Shown: positions 24,934 through 34,046, counted from the stretch's first letter. The stretch: DNA of 64,000 nt from JSC-12 sp033764965 (GCA_033764965.1 JANRIN010000301.1:1-64000); one strand, 5' to 3'. Translations and numbers: made by a program. The notes: a model not told the origin generated them from the letters alone.

Positions 24934-25533
24934 TCATTCTATCCAACGCCAATTTGGGCGATTCCATTCATAAATGCCTTGAATTTCGTATTCTGCTCCG
25001 CTCTCGAAACGAACAATGCAACTGGCATGGCGATGCAATCCATCGGCTGTGTCCGTGGCTTGCCGAACCCCACTCACAACACAGCGAAACCACTCCCGAC
25101 TACAGGGACCACTATCTTGAACCCATTCCCACAATCCATTGCTGACTTCAATACGATCGCCAACCTTGAGTTGGAACGCTAACCCATGTTCTGGTTCGGC
25201 ATAGTCTGCCAGGTGAATATTTTTCACCTGCTCCAGCCACTGCATTCCGTAGCGATCGCGGATAAATTGCACTGCTCCTGAATCTCGCCCGTTAAGCCAA
25301 TCATTCAGTAGGCTCATCTTCCAGGAACGGTTTTGCGCCTCCTGGTCTCGAATGAAATCAAGCAAGGTCTGGCGTTCGTCCAGAGTAAGCTGAGCCAGTG
25401 GATTGTTCCCTTCGCCTAAAACCCCTAACGCCTGCTGCAAAATTTGCTTCTGCTGAGTTGTTAGCATGATGTCGGCTTTTTCACACTGCTCAAAGGCTTG
25501 CCAGAGCGCTTGCTCAATTTCGTCAGGGGTCAT
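24934..25533 (-). CDS. Conserved cyanobacterial hypothetical protein
   Basis: 199 aa, soluble. N-terminal half helical and Gln/Leu-rich (residues 1-75), then 'WLNGRDSGAVQFIRDRYGMQWLEQV', then a beta-rich C-terminal part with 'KVGDRIEVSNGLWEWVQDSGPC' and 'IVRFESGAEYEIQGIYEWNRPNW'. The C-terminal part reads like a small SH3-like barrel. I do not know its function. 99 bp downstream of no other gene on this strand; it stands alone before the PEP-synthase-like gene. Confidence 0.75.
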   Translation of the reverse strand: MTPDEIEQALWQAFEQCEKADIMLTTQQKQILQQALGVLGEGNNPLAQLTLDERQTLLDFIRDQEAQNRSWKMSLLNDWLNGRDSGAVQFIRDRYGMQWLEQVKNIHLADYAEPEHGLAFQLKVGDRIEVSNGLWEWVQDSGPCSREWFRCVVSGVRQATDTADGLHRHASCIVRFESGAEYEIQGIYEWNRPNWRWIE

Positions 25534-25681
25534 AACCTTTAGCGAAAAATTGAATAAGAATCGACGAATGAATCGTTGATCCCCAATTATGACAAAATTT
25601 GCAACAACCGTTTAACAGCCATTTCGCTCCGAATTCAAGATAAGCTGAAAGTCGTCTGTCAACTTTTCTTTGCCTACTTCT

Positions 25682-26164
25682 ATGGTTAACTCTTTATCTA
25701 AGTTCAAGGTGACACTCAAGGTCGCCCGATCGCTCTCCATCCAGTCAGTTACCGCATTTTTGCTAACGGGTTGCATCTGGTGTGCCATTGGATGCAGTCA
25801 AGTTGCTCATGCACTGACGCAAATTCGGCTGTTTGATTTGTCTTATCACGAATGTCCGGCTGAGTTGGCTGAAGGGGCTGTAACCAGCGGCGGCACCACC
25901 ATGTCTGCTAACTGTTTCATTGTGACGGGCAAGGCAGAAAACAAATCTGGCAAACCTGTGATTAATGCCGACATTTTTGGACGGATTTATGATGCCAACA
26001 ATGATTCTGTGATGCAGAACCGCACTCGCCTGGGCGCGATTGAGGAAATCCCTCCAGGCATTAGCGATTTTGAGCTTCGCATTAGTGTTCCAGCGAACCA
26101 GCCCACTCCCCTCAAACTAGAACAGTTCAAAGCGGCTGGGTTCACTGGAACAGTAAGACGATAA
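25682..26164 (+). CDS. Secreted FxLYD-like domain protein
   Basis: 160 aa. N-terminal hydrophobic export segment (about 24-45, ending VAHA). The mature part has 'CPAELAEGAVTSGGTTMSANCF' and then an Ig-like stretch 'VTGKAENKSGKPVINADIFGRIYDANNDSV', closing with 'IPPGISDFELRISVP', which is the layout of FxLYD/extracellular beta-sandwich domains. Two Cys may form a disulfide. Start set at the ATG at 25682; a TTG four codons earlier is possible. Convergent with the YggT gene, 45 bp away. Confidence 0.75.
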   Translation: MVNSLSKFKVTLKVARSLSIQSVTAFLLTGCIWCAIGCSQVAHALTQIRLFDLSYHECPAELAEGAVTSGGTTMSANCFIVTGKAENKSGKPVINADIFGRIYDANNDSVMQNRTRLGAIEEIPPGISDFELRISVPANQPTPLKLEQFKAAGFTGTVRR

Positions 26165-26209
26165 ACCGGACGATCGTAGAAGCGCTATCAATCTAGCTTC
26201 TACACCGGA

Positions 26210-26500
26210 CTACATCATGGCAAGAGTGACAGAGCGAGCCGCCATCGTGACTGCCTGCTGGACGAACTGAAGTAGCAGAATTGCCAGGATCGGGGAAAAA
26301 TCCAGCCCGCCCAGGGGAGGAATGATATTGCGAAAGACATTGAGGTAAGGATCGGTGAGTTGGCTCAGAATCGAAAAAGGTGGATCGAACCAATTGACGT
26401 TGGGAAACCAACTTAACAAAATCCGAATGAAGATCAGCACGGTGTAAATGCTGATGAAAGTCGCTAATGTAGTGACCAGTAAGGGAAGCAACGAGTTCAT
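26210..26500 (-). CDS. YggT/Ycf19 family membrane protein
   Basis: 96 aa with two membrane helices (about 5-28 and 67-90) and the family signature 'FIRILLSWFPNVNWFDPPFSILSQLTDPYLNVFR' in between, shortened here for reference, with 'IIPPLGGLDFSPI'. YggT proteins (YlmG/Ycf19 in plastids) affect membrane organisation, cell division and thylakoid or nucleoid distribution. Full length for the family. Confidence 0.92.
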   Translation of the reverse strand: MNSLLPLLVTTLATFISIYTVLIFIRILLSWFPNVNWFDPPFSILSQLTDPYLNVFRNIIPPLGGLDFSPILAILLLQFVQQAVTMAARSVTLAMM

Positions 26501-26620
26501 AAACGGCTTAATTCCTCTCAGCGCTGAAGCTAGTTGAAGTTAAGTTTAGTCTAGCGAATGGTTGAAGGTTTGAAATTTCCAACCAGTCTACCATTTTGCT
26601 TGCGGATTGCAGGGGGAGGC

Positions 26621-26977
26621 TCAAGGACGGTTATCCGGCGGGTTTGCTGGTTGGCTGACCGTTTCAGCCGCATTTTCATTTTCGCCTCCCAGTTGCTGGC
26701 GCACATCATCGATCGCATCATTCAACTGCGCGATTTTGTCTTCCAAACTGCGACGAGCTGCTTCCATGTCTACGCCTTCTCGCCCTGGCTTGATGCTGCC
26801 CCTTTTACGGCTCGGTTTGGTAGGCTTCAATGCTTTGTTTGGGGTGCCCTGCTCTTGCCCTTCCTCTTCAGCGGTAAATTGTCTGGCGGTCAGCAGTGCC
26901 CCGACCACACCACCCACGATCCCGCCCACGATCGTGCCTAAAACAAATCCGCCTGAAAATCCGTCTCGTTGACTCAT
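26621..26977 (-). CDS. Membrane-anchored glycine-zipper protein with C-terminal coiled coil
   Basis: 118 aa. Residues about 8-31 form a Gly-zipper membrane helix (GGFVLGTIVGGIVGGVVGALL). Then a basic linker (KPTKPSRKRGS) and a helical coiled-coil segment (about 70-95, SLEDKIAQLNDAIDDVRQQL), ending in a polar tail. The layout is like YtxH-type stress proteins and cyanobacterial membrane anchors. ATG at 26977 is used; the GTG directly before it is an alternative. Function unknown. Confidence 0.75.
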   Translation of the reverse strand: MSQRDGFSGGFVLGTIVGGIVGGVVGALLTARQFTAEEEGQEQGTPNKALKPTKPSRKRGSIKPGREGVDMEAARRSLEDKIAQLNDAIDDVRQQLGGENENAAETVSQPANPPDNRP

Positions 26978-27075
26978 CACTTACCAACTTGCCTGCTTAG
27001 GTGAGGAGCACCCCTTCAGCTTAACGGTTGCTGATGGGATTGACTACTCAATACTTCGTGCTTCAGCGTAACATT

Positions 27076-27726
27076 TCAAGTGCCAAAGGTGCGATCGCCC
27101 GCATCGCCTAACCCTGGAACAATAAACCCGCGATCGTTCACCTGCTCATCAATGCCAGCCGCATAAATCGTTAGACCGGGATAGGCGACACTAAGCTTTT
27201 GCAATGCGGGAGGAGCCGTGACAACGGCAATCACTCGCACATTGGCAGGGTCAATGCCTCGACTGGTGAGTTCGTGCATGACGGCAAGCATGGTGCCCCC
27301 CGTCGCCAGCATGGGTTCAGGAATTAGTACGCGGGTTCTGGGGTCAAGTTTTTCGGGTAGCTTATTCAGGTAGCAGCTTGCTTCCAGGGTTTCTTCGTTG
27401 CGGACAAACCCCAAATGATAGATCGAAGCCAGGGGGAGCAGGGTTTGTGCGCCATCCAGCAGAGCCAAGCCTGCCCGCAACACTGGCACAAGCATTAAAG
27501 GCACATCAGCATCAATCAGGGTGGCAGGACAGGGAGCCAGGGGGGTTTGAATGGTGGTGTCTTGGGTCGGCAACCAGTCCCGAATCGCTTCGTAGGTTAA
27601 CCAGCGCCCCAACTCGGTCATCGCGGTACGGAAGATGGCAGAGGGAGTGGAGGCTTGTCGAGCGATCGCCAACCAATGCTTGATGAGGGGATGAGGCGGT
27701 ACATAGACACGCATTTGCAAAGTCAT
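27076..27726 (-). CDS. upp: Uracil phosphoribosyltransferase
   Basis: 216 aa. Converts uracil and PRPP to UMP in pyrimidine salvage. Family marks: 'YVPPHPLIKHWLAIAR', 'VPVLRAGLALLDG', the PRPP loop 'LIPEPMLATGGTM' and the uracil-binding 'AGIDEQVNDRGFIVPGLGDAGDR', complete to the end. The usual Asp in the PRPP loop (DPMLATGGS) is Glu here (EPMLATGGT), a conservative change. ATG at 27726 is chosen over an upstream TTG. Confidence 0.95.
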   Translation of the reverse strand: MTLQMRVYVPPHPLIKHWLAIARQASTPSAIFRTAMTELGRWLTYEAIRDWLPTQDTTIQTPLAPCPATLIDADVPLMLVPVLRAGLALLDGAQTLLPLASIYHLGFVRNEETLEASCYLNKLPEKLDPRTRVLIPEPMLATGGTMLAVMHELTSRGIDPANVRVIAVVTAPPALQKLSVAYPGLTIYAAGIDEQVNDRGFIVPGLGDAGDRTFGT

Positions 27727-28057
27727 AGCAGTCAAAAGGCTCTGGGAATCGAATTTGAATCATCATACTCTCTTCCTTTTGCATCAGGTAATCAACCCCT
27801 TGATTTTTTAGACTCTTGAGCACGGATGAAATGGTGGCAGGACGATCGTACTCGCCCAACTCTATTGCAAATGGTTTTCAATAGAGTTGACAGTGAGTCG
27901 CAATAAATCTATAGTGTTTCTCAAGTGTTCTCCTCTCTGAAGGATCGGCAGGCGGGATTGATCTCAATAGATCAGTCCCTTTTTCTTGAATTTTTATCAG
28001 AGGCTTGAAAGCTTATTGAGAATTTTTATTTATAAAAATGACTATTCTACTTTTCTT
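27727..28057. other. Intergenic region, nothing seen
   Basis: 331 bp upstream of upp, AT-rich near its right end. It should hold the upp promoter. No RNA structure or small gene that I can support. Confidence 0.4.
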
Positions 28058-28300
28058 TTATTCAACAACTCGTAACCGCCCTGCCCGGAGCAGTTCAAAT
28101 ACTCGATTTACCAGTGCCTGTTCAGCCGCACTAATTTTGTTCTGAGAAAGCAGGGTCGCCATAAACTGCTGCTGGTCAGCACGGCTAATTTTGCCTGATT
28201 CGGTAATTTTGCTAACCATTTGCTCCAGAGTGGAATGGGAAGAGTTCACTGAATGCACCATGTCGATTCGCTTGACGAGTTTTGACAATAGCTTAAGCAT
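28058..28300 (-). CDS. Small helical conserved protein
   Basis: 80 aa, ATG at 28300. Helical with 'GKISRADQQQFMATLLSQNKISAAEQALVNRVFELLRAGRLRVVE'-type content (given here only in part: KISRADQQQFMATLL, then EQALVNRVFELLRAGRL). The '..RADQQQ...LLS...IS..E..LVNRVF..LR.G.L.VV' pattern recurs in short cyanobacterial proteins of unknown function. No membrane segment. Stands 72 bp upstream of the cobQ stop side on the same strand as cobQ, so it could be the last gene of the cobQ transcript. Confidence 0.65.
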   Translation of the reverse strand: MLKLLSKLVKRIDMVHSVNSSHSTLEQMVSKITESGKISRADQQQFMATLLSQNKISAAEQALVNRVFELLRAGRLRVVE

Positions 28301-28372
28301 TCATGGAAAGTGTGTCATCCCCAAAAATACGAGATTACATCACCGTGATTTCACGGTTCCTCTGTGAGTTCT

Positions 28373-29854
28373 CTAGGTTGCTTCGTGAGGCAGAAAAGGT
28401 GCCAGATTCAGGTGCGGTTCTACCGCATCAGCCAGCATATCTAACATTATTTCCCGTTGTTCTCGGTAGTTCGCTACTCCTGTGGGTAAAGACTTTAATC
28501 CTCGTTGCTGGCGCAATCGGTTCAGCCAGGCGCGTCTCCACGGTCCGTTGTCAAACAGTCCATGCAGGTAAGTGCCCCACACTGCCTGATTTTGATCAAC
28601 AATGCCCAGGTTGGTGTCATCAAATAAAGGATGGGTGCCAGTGGCATCTTCCATCAAGCGCGATCGCCCCTGGTGAATTTCGTAGCCCGTTACAGGTAGC
28701 CCTTCTTGGGGAAAGTTGGAGGTGACAGTGCGCTGACGGGCAACCCGTTGTCCAGCGATTACGGTTTTAATGGGAAGCAACCCCAACCCTTTGAATCGCC
28801 CTTCCTGTCCCTCAATGCCCTCTGGATCTGCCAGAATTTTGCCGAGCATCTGGAAGCCACCACAAATGCCCAAAACGGTGCCTCCGGCGGCGACATAGTT
28901 TTGAATCTCTTCCGCCATGCCAGAGCGGTGTAGCACAATCAAATCGGCGATCGTGGCTTTGGAGCCGGGAATGATTAGGGCATCGGGATGTCCCAGAGGG
29001 GGCTTAGGGGCGATGTATTTTACTGAGACGGACGGCTCTGCTTCTAGGGGATCAAAATCAGTGAAATTGGAAATGCGAGGCAGACGCAGGACGGCAACAT
29101 TGATATCACTGATGGAATTGGAACTGCGGGGTTCTAACAAACTGAGAGAATCTTCTGCGGGAAAGGATTGATCCAGCCAGGGAATCACGCCAACCACTGG
29201 AATGCCCAGCCGCTCTTCCAGCCAATCGATCCCCGATTGTAAAATCGATCGCTGCCCCCGAAACTTATTAATCACAACGCCTTTGATCAGTGCCCGTTCC
29301 TCTGGTTCCAACAACTCCATAGTTCCGACAATGTGGGCAAAGGCACCGCCGCGATCAATATCCACCACTAGCAAGGTCGGCGCGTTCAGGTGTTTGGCAA
29401 CCCGCATATTGGTCAGGTCACGGTGCTTCAAGTTGATTTCCGCCGGACTGCCCGCCCCCTCGCAAATTAAAAGATCGTAGTCTTCTGATAGGCGTTTGAG
29501 GGACTCTTGAATGGCTTGCCAACCCTGGTCAAAATATTTCTCGTAGTACTCCGCCGCATTGACTCGCCCTGCTGCCCTGCCTTTGAGAATCACGAGAGAA
29601 GTCATATCCCCTTGCGGCTTGAGTAGGATCGGATTCATCTCAATCATGGGGGCAATTCCCGCTGCCCACGCCTGTACTGCTTGAGCGTGTCCCATCTCGC
29701 CGCCACTACTGGTTACGTAAGCATTTAATGCCATGTTTTGCCCTTTGAAGGGAGCAACTCGCCACCCTCGCCGACTCAAAATTCGACAAATTGCAGTGAC
29801 CAGGAGAGATTTACCTGCGTGGGAGGTGGTTCCCACTACCATCATGGCTTTCAT
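28373..29854 (-). CDS. cobQ: Cobyric acid synthase
   Basis: 493 aa. Amidates four carboxylates of adenosylcobyrinic a,c-diamide with glutamine and ATP in cobalamin (pseudocobalamin) synthesis. N-terminal dethiobiotin-synthetase-like ATPase with GTTSHAGKS (8-16) and 'CEGAGSPAEINL', then a C-terminal class I glutaminase domain with nucleophile Cys in 'GICGGFQMLG' and the His in 'YLHGLFDN'. 'KGQNMALNAYVT' is diagnostic of CobQ. Full length. ATG at 29854 with an upstream aggaggc-like element. Confidence 0.96.
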   Translation of the reverse strand: MKAMMVVGTTSHAGKSLLVTAICRILSRRGWRVAPFKGQNMALNAYVTSSGGEMGHAQAVQAWAAGIAPMIEMNPILLKPQGDMTSLVILKGRAAGRVNAAEYYEKYFDQGWQAIQESLKRLSEDYDLLICEGAGSPAEINLKHRDLTNMRVAKHLNAPTLLVVDIDRGGAFAHIVGTMELLEPEERALIKGVVINKFRGQRSILQSGIDWLEERLGIPVVGVIPWLDQSFPAEDSLSLLEPRSSNSISDINVAVLRLPRISNFTDFDPLEAEPSVSVKYIAPKPPLGHPDALIIPGSKATIADLIVLHRSGMAEEIQNYVAAGGTVLGICGGFQMLGKILADPEGIEGQEGRFKGLGLLPIKTVIAGQRVARQRTVTSNFPQEGLPVTGYEIHQGRSRLMEDATGTHPLFDDTNLGIVDQNQAVWGTYLHGLFDNGPWRRAWLNRLRQQRGLKSLPTGVANYREQREIMLDMLADAVEPHLNLAPFLPHEAT

Positions 29855-29904
29855 GGAGGCTTCCTATGGAAACAGTAGAGGACAATGACAAAGTAATGAT
29901 GCTT

Positions 29905-30309
29905 TTAGGACGGTAGCCGAAACCAGCGGATCACCATATTGTAGAGACGATCGCGCAACGTTGGCGCATATTGAGCAGAATGCTGTTGCCACTTCTCTAC
30001 AAGTTGCCGTCCCAGGGGAGTCACCCGAAAACTATCGGTTAATCCCTGTCCATCTACTTCTCTACGGAGCAAACCAACCTGAATCAGCCAAAGTAGATCA
30101 TTTTCTGCCCTCAATTCAGAAAGGGGCTGAAAGGTGTATTGGTTTTGCACGCCAGCCGTGTGAGCGATCGCTTTGAGAGCAACACTCTGCGAGACCATTG
30201 CGGCAAATAAATGTAACTGAAAAGGAGCACAACGCATCGCACGTTCTGCCCGAAGTAGCGTCTTTTGAGAATAATGAATCGATCGATGAGCTTTAGGAAT
30301 AGCGGTCAT
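29905..30309 (-). CDS. Npun_F0494-type conserved cyanobacterial protein
   Basis: 134 aa. Start 'YSQKTLLRAERAMRCAPFQLHLF' and the middle 'LSELRAENDLLWLIQVGLLRREVDGQGLTDSFRVTPLG' (in part) agree with the family I know as Npun_F0494, found only in cyanobacteria. The C-terminal half resembles a winged helix ('LIQVGLLRREV...FRVTPLGRQLV'). Function unknown. 50 bp upstream of cobQ on the same strand. Confidence 0.72.
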   Translation of the reverse strand: MTAIPKAHRSIHYSQKTLLRAERAMRCAPFQLHLFAAMVSQSVALKAIAHTAGVQNQYTFQPLSELRAENDLLWLIQVGLLRREVDGQGLTDSFRVTPLGRQLVEKWQQHSAQYAPTLRDRLYNMVIRWFRLPS

Positions 30310-30530
30310 TGGATAATGAATAGCAAATCAGGATTAGGGACGAACGACTGAAATCAGATTTCAACCATTCAATATCTTATGCAATTTCTTCTATTTACTG
30401 AAGTTTAGACTAATGTGCAAAGAAAATTCGGCAAGAAGTAGGTTTTGACTGCTTGCTGCTTATACAGCATGGGGGCACAAGATCTGGTATAAACCGACTG
30501 GTATTACACGATCCCAGAAGACAGGATTTT

Positions 30531-31055
30531 ATGGACATCAAAGCGCTCATCCGTGAAGTTCCCAACTTTCCCAAGCCCGGAATTTCCTTCAAAGACATCA
30601 CAACCCTGTTGCGGGATGCTCAGGGGTTTGAGTACACGATCGATTGTCTAGCGGAGAAGTGTACTGATTTAGCGCCAGACTATATTGCCGGGATGGAATC
30701 CAGGGGGTTTATTTTTGGGTCAGCCCTGGCGGTCAAGATGGGTGCGGGGTTCATTCCGGTACGCAAGCCAGGGAAACTCCCCGCGGCAGTACACGCGATC
30801 GAATACGACCTGGAATACGGCAGCGATCGCCTGGAAGTGCATCAGGATGCGGTTTATCCTCCCGGTTCAAAAGTGCTGATGGTGGATGACTTGATTGCGA
30901 CGGGGGGAACTGCCGGTGCAACCGCCCAACTGATTCAGCAAGCCGGGGGAACGTTGGTGGGGTGTGCCTTTGTGATTGAACTGGTGGACTTGAAAGGACG
31001 GGAAAAGCTGCCCAACGTCCCGATTATTACGTTGGTTGAATATCTGGGGGATTAG
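30531..31055 (+). CDS. apt: Adenine phosphoribosyltransferase
   Basis: 174 aa, normal length. Converts adenine and PRPP to AMP in purine salvage. Start 'MDIKALIREVPNFPKPGI', 'YIAGMESRGFIFG', 'FIPVRKPGKLP', and the PRPP motif 'VLMVDDLIATGGTA'. Aggatttt before ATG gives a weak ribosome site. Followed after 84 bp by a permease gene on the same strand, which invites the idea of coupled uptake and salvage, but this is inference. Confidence 0.97.
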   Translation: MDIKALIREVPNFPKPGISFKDITTLLRDAQGFEYTIDCLAEKCTDLAPDYIAGMESRGFIFGSALAVKMGAGFIPVRKPGKLPAAVHAIEYDLEYGSDRLEVHQDAVYPPGSKVLMVDDLIATGGTAGATAQLIQQAGGTLVGCAFVIELVDLKGREKLPNVPIITLVEYLGD

Positions 31056-31139
31056 GGCTGGCGATCGCGCATTCCCAGAACTTAGGGATTAAACTGGAAA
31101 CCACTCCCCAGAGATTGCACCAGGAGATCACACCAGGAA

Positions 31140-32189
31140 ATGAGTAGTTCAGCTCGGAATCGATTGGAAACTGGCTGGGACAGGCTACTGGCATTTTTCA
31201 CCAGTGACACCTTCGCCTATATCGTCAAACGGGTGCTGCAAGGACTGATTACCTTGCTGTTGGCATCGATGCTGTGCTTTCTGCTAATTCAGATTGCACC
31301 GGGTGACTACCTCAGTGCTCTGAAAGAGAATCCCAAAATCTCGCCCGAACGGTTGCAACAACTCAGCCAGCAGTTTGGCTTGGATAAACCCTGGCATGAA
31401 CAATATTTACTCTGGTTGCGGCAAGTCGTGACCCAGGGAAATTTTGGCACCAGTTTTGTCTATAACCGCTCGGTGTCTTCCTTGCTCTGGGAGCGAGTCG
31501 CGGCAACCCTGCTCCTGGCGATTTCGTCGCTGGTGTTCACCTGGGCGATCGCCGTTCCAATGGGGATCATTGGGGCGGTGAATCAAAACAAGCTGGTCGA
31601 TCGCATCCTGAGAGTGATTAGCTACATTGGGCAGGGGTTTCCCAGTTTCATCGCTGCCCTGCTGTTGCTGATCTTCGCCCAAAACACCACTCCTCTGTTT
31701 CCTGTCGGGGACATGACCAGCATCGATTTTGATGACCTCACCCTGTTGGGCAAAATTCTGGATATTGGCTGGCACATGATTCTGCCCACGATCGCCCTCA
31801 GTGTCACGGGGTTTGCAGGACTGCAACGAATTACACGCGGGCAACTGCTGGATGTATTGCGGCAGGACTACATTCAAACGGCTCGTGCCAAGGGTCTTCC
31901 CGAAAATCGCGTGATCTATGTCCATGCCCTTCGTAACGCAGTCAACCCCCTCATCACCCTGCTCGGCTTTGAATTTGCCGCCTTACTGAGTGGAGCCTTC
32001 ATCACCGAGTACTTTTTCAACTGGCCCGGTTTGGGACGCTTAATTTACCAGGCGCTTCTGGCTCAAGATATTTACCTGGTGATGGCAAGCCTGATGATGG
32101 GAGCCGCCCTGCTGATTCTGGGCAATCTTCTGGCAGATTTGCTACTGAAAGTCGTTGATCCTCGCATTAAGTTAGGAGATGACGGCTAA
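31140..32189 (+). CDS. DppB/OppB-type ABC transporter permease (orphan)
   Basis: 349 aa. Binding-protein-dependent transport permease with about six membrane helices (first at about 29-50). The family features are the N-terminal 'YIVKRVLQGLITLLLASMLCF', 'RLQQLSQQFGLDKPWHEQYLLWL', 'GNFGTSFVYNRSV' and the EAA coupling loop 'ARAKGLPENRVIYVHALRNA'. Normally works with a DppC-type partner, two ATPases and a binding protein; none is present here. Stop and the next start overlap by one base (TAATG). Substrate unknown; peptides, nickel or other are possible. Confidence 0.9.
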   Translation: MSSSARNRLETGWDRLLAFFTSDTFAYIVKRVLQGLITLLLASMLCFLLIQIAPGDYLSALKENPKISPERLQQLSQQFGLDKPWHEQYLLWLRQVVTQGNFGTSFVYNRSVSSLLWERVAATLLLAISSLVFTWAIAVPMGIIGAVNQNKLVDRILRVISYIGQGFPSFIAALLLLIFAQNTTPLFPVGDMTSIDFDDLTLLGKILDIGWHMILPTIALSVTGFAGLQRITRGQLLDVLRQDYIQTARAKGLPENRVIYVHALRNAVNPLITLLGFEFAALLSGAFITEYFFNWPGLGRLIYQALLAQDIYLVMASLMMGAALLILGNLLADLLLKVVDPRIKLGDDG

Positions 32190-32482
32190 TGCTTTCTCAA
32201 ACCTACTACATCGTGCGATCGAAAACCGATGGGCAGTACTTAGTTGCTAACTTGAAAGATAAGGCGGAAAATCCCTCTAGCCAGGGCTATCTCCTGATGT
32301 TTCGCGAACATTTCGAGGCACTCACCTACCTCAACACGCATGGCAAAGACATCGCCGATCGGTTTGCGGTGGAATCGATCCCTGGTAGCCAACTCGAAAG
32401 TTTGATGAAACGCTGGAATTTCAGCGGCATTGGCATGGTACAAGACCCGATTTTGCCAAAAGTTGAGTTTTTATCCCGTTAA
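32189..32482 (+). CDS. 97-aa conserved hypothetical between two permeases
   Basis: 97 aa, soluble, no cysteine, no membrane segment. Begins 'MLSQTYYIVRSKTDGQYLVANL' and contains 'FREHFEALTYLNTHGKDIADRFAVESI'. The start codon overlaps the permease stop (TAATG), so it is translationally coupled and probably made in step with it. I do not recognise a family; it may be a cytosolic regulator or adaptor of the permease, which is inference. Confidence 0.75.
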   Translation: MLSQTYYIVRSKTDGQYLVANLKDKAENPSSQGYLLMFREHFEALTYLNTHGKDIADRFAVESIPGSQLESLMKRWNFSGIGMVQDPILPKVEFLSR

Positions 32483-32511
32483 ATTTTTCGCGTTAGTTCC
32501 TCTCGTTAAAT

Positions 32512-33504
32512 ATGGACTCCACCCAACTCATCTCCATTCTCTCCGTTGCGATCGCCACTTCTACGCCTTTGGTGTTTGCCTGCATTGGGGAAACCTTCAC
32601 CGAACGAGCGGGAGTCATTAATCTATCGGCAGAAGGCACGATTTTGCTCTGTGCCATGACGGGTTTTGCCATTGCTAAAACGACAGAAGGGTTAGGAACA
32701 GCACCGAGTTTATTATTGGGATTTGCAGGCGCAGCAGTGGTGGGAGCGGCGATCTCGTTCATTGTGGCGTTTGGTGCTCTGACGTTGAAACAATCCCAGG
32801 TGGCGATCGGCTTTGTGCTGGCGTTGCTCTGTGCCGACTTGTCTTCGTTTTTGGGAAATCCTTTTGTGCGGATTCCTGGTCCCACGGTTCCCAGCTTCAA
32901 AATCCCGATTCTGCAAGATATACCGCTGTTCGGTCAGTTACTTTTCCAGAGTGATGGGCTGGTTTATCTCAGCTATTTTCTAATTGTGGGTGCAGTCGTT
33001 TATTTCTATCGCACCCGTGCCGGATTGATGCTGAGAGCGATCGGTGAGCAGCCTGCAGCGGCTTTTGCTCGTGGCACCAATGTCGTAGTCATGCGCTATG
33101 GCTACACGCTGTTTGGTGGGGCGCTGATGGGGATTGCTGGAGCCGCATTTTCGCTAGACTTTAAAGCGGGTTGGAGCCATCGACACACGGCGGGCTATGG
33201 CTGGATTGCCCTGGCGATCGTTATCTTTGGGGGTTGGAATCCGCTGCGAGTTGCGCTCAGTTGCTACCTGTTTGGGGTGTTGCAATCGATGGCAAGCGTG
33301 GCTCAAAGTACGATTCCGAATGTGCCAACCCAGGTATTCACCGTGGCACCCTTTGTTTTAATGATTTTGTTTCTGGTACTGACTTCCAGCGAATGGGTGG
33401 AGCGATCGCTGAAATTGCTACCGCCTCAAGTGGGTCGCTTCGCAGCACAAACGGTTCACAGCACTCCCCCGGCTGCTCTGGGAAAGGTGTTTGAGCAAGA
33501 TTAA
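32512..33504 (+). CDS. BPD_transp_2 ABC permease, nucleoside/simple-sugar type (YufQ-like)
   Basis: 330 aa, about nine to ten hydrophobic segments. Typical marks: 'CIGETFTERAGVINLSAEGTILL', 'FVLALLCADLSSFLGNPF', 'RTRAGLMLRAIGEQPAAAFARG', and 'GYGWIALAIVIFGGWNPLR'. This is one half of the permease pair in BmpA/Nup-type uptake systems for nucleosides. The second permease, the ATPase and the lipoprotein are missing in the window. Co-directional with the DppB-like permease 29 bp behind the 97-aa gene; the two permeases belong to different superfamilies. Ends 4 bp into the convergent pentapeptide gene. Confidence 0.88.
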   Translation: MDSTQLISILSVAIATSTPLVFACIGETFTERAGVINLSAEGTILLCAMTGFAIAKTTEGLGTAPSLLLGFAGAAVVGAAISFIVAFGALTLKQSQVAIGFVLALLCADLSSFLGNPFVRIPGPTVPSFKIPILQDIPLFGQLLFQSDGLVYLSYFLIVGAVVYFYRTRAGLMLRAIGEQPAAAFARGTNVVVMRYGYTLFGGALMGIAGAAFSLDFKAGWSHRHTAGYGWIALAIVIFGGWNPLRVALSCYLFGVLQSMASVAQSTIPNVPTQVFTVAPFVLMILFLVLTSSEWVERSLKLLPPQVGRFAAQTVHSTPPAALGKVFEQD

Positions 33505-34046
33505 CTCTCTCCTCTATCAGTGGGGCGATGTCCATCAGGCAGAGTTGTTGCAGCATCGATGTTGGCTGCGGCAATGTTTGCATTCTGAGCACGAAAAAGA
33601 TTAGCTCCCGCCAACTGTGTTCCAGCGAAACTCGTGTGACTTAGATTGGCATTGGCAAGGTTAGCCCCGCTCAAGTTTGCTCCACTCAAGTTTGCATAGG
33701 ATAAATCGGCGGCTTGTAGATTGGCTCCTGCTAAATTGGCATTAGAAAAATCAGCAAATCGCAAATTGGCTCTAGAGAGATTGCTCTGACGCATATCTGC
33801 CTGAGCAAAATTGGCTTGATAAAGTTGACTATTGCTTAATTCTACTTGGCTTAAAGCTGTGTTCTGAAAACTGACTTGACTCAAATTGGCATAGGGTAAA
33901 TGAGTATTCGTGAAGTCACTATTAGAGAAATTAGCTTGCGATAAGTTGGCTTCAAAGAGATCAATTTGACTTAAGTCAACACTGTCAAAATTTCTCTTTC
34001 CACCTTTGTATTGAAACAGTAACTCTTGCGAACTTAACTTCTGCAT
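33501..34046 (-). CDS. Pentapeptide repeat protein
   Basis: 181 aa with about 26 pentapeptide units of A(D/N)LXX type (ANLSQ, ANFSN, ADMRQ, ANLAG, ANLSG...). These fold into a right-handed quadrilateral beta-helix. N-terminal 20 residues and a C-terminal 'TTLPDGHRPTDRGES' cap the helix. Family roles are mostly unknown in cyanobacteria, where such proteins are numerous. No signal peptide. Overlaps the convergent permease stop by 4 bp. Confidence 0.9.
   Translation of the reverse strand: MQKLSSQELLFQYKGGKRNFDSVDLSQIDLFEANLSQANFSNSDFTNTHLPYANLSQVSFQNTALSQVELSNSQLYQANFAQADMRQSNLSRANLRFADFSNANLAGANLQAADLSYANLSGANLSGANLANANLSHTSFAGTQLAGANLFRAQNANIAAANIDAATTLPDGHRPTDRGES

Noticed and set aside
28303..28725. 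140-codon plus-strand frame over the cobQ end
   Set aside because: Lies inside cobQ's glutaminase domain in the antisense direction.
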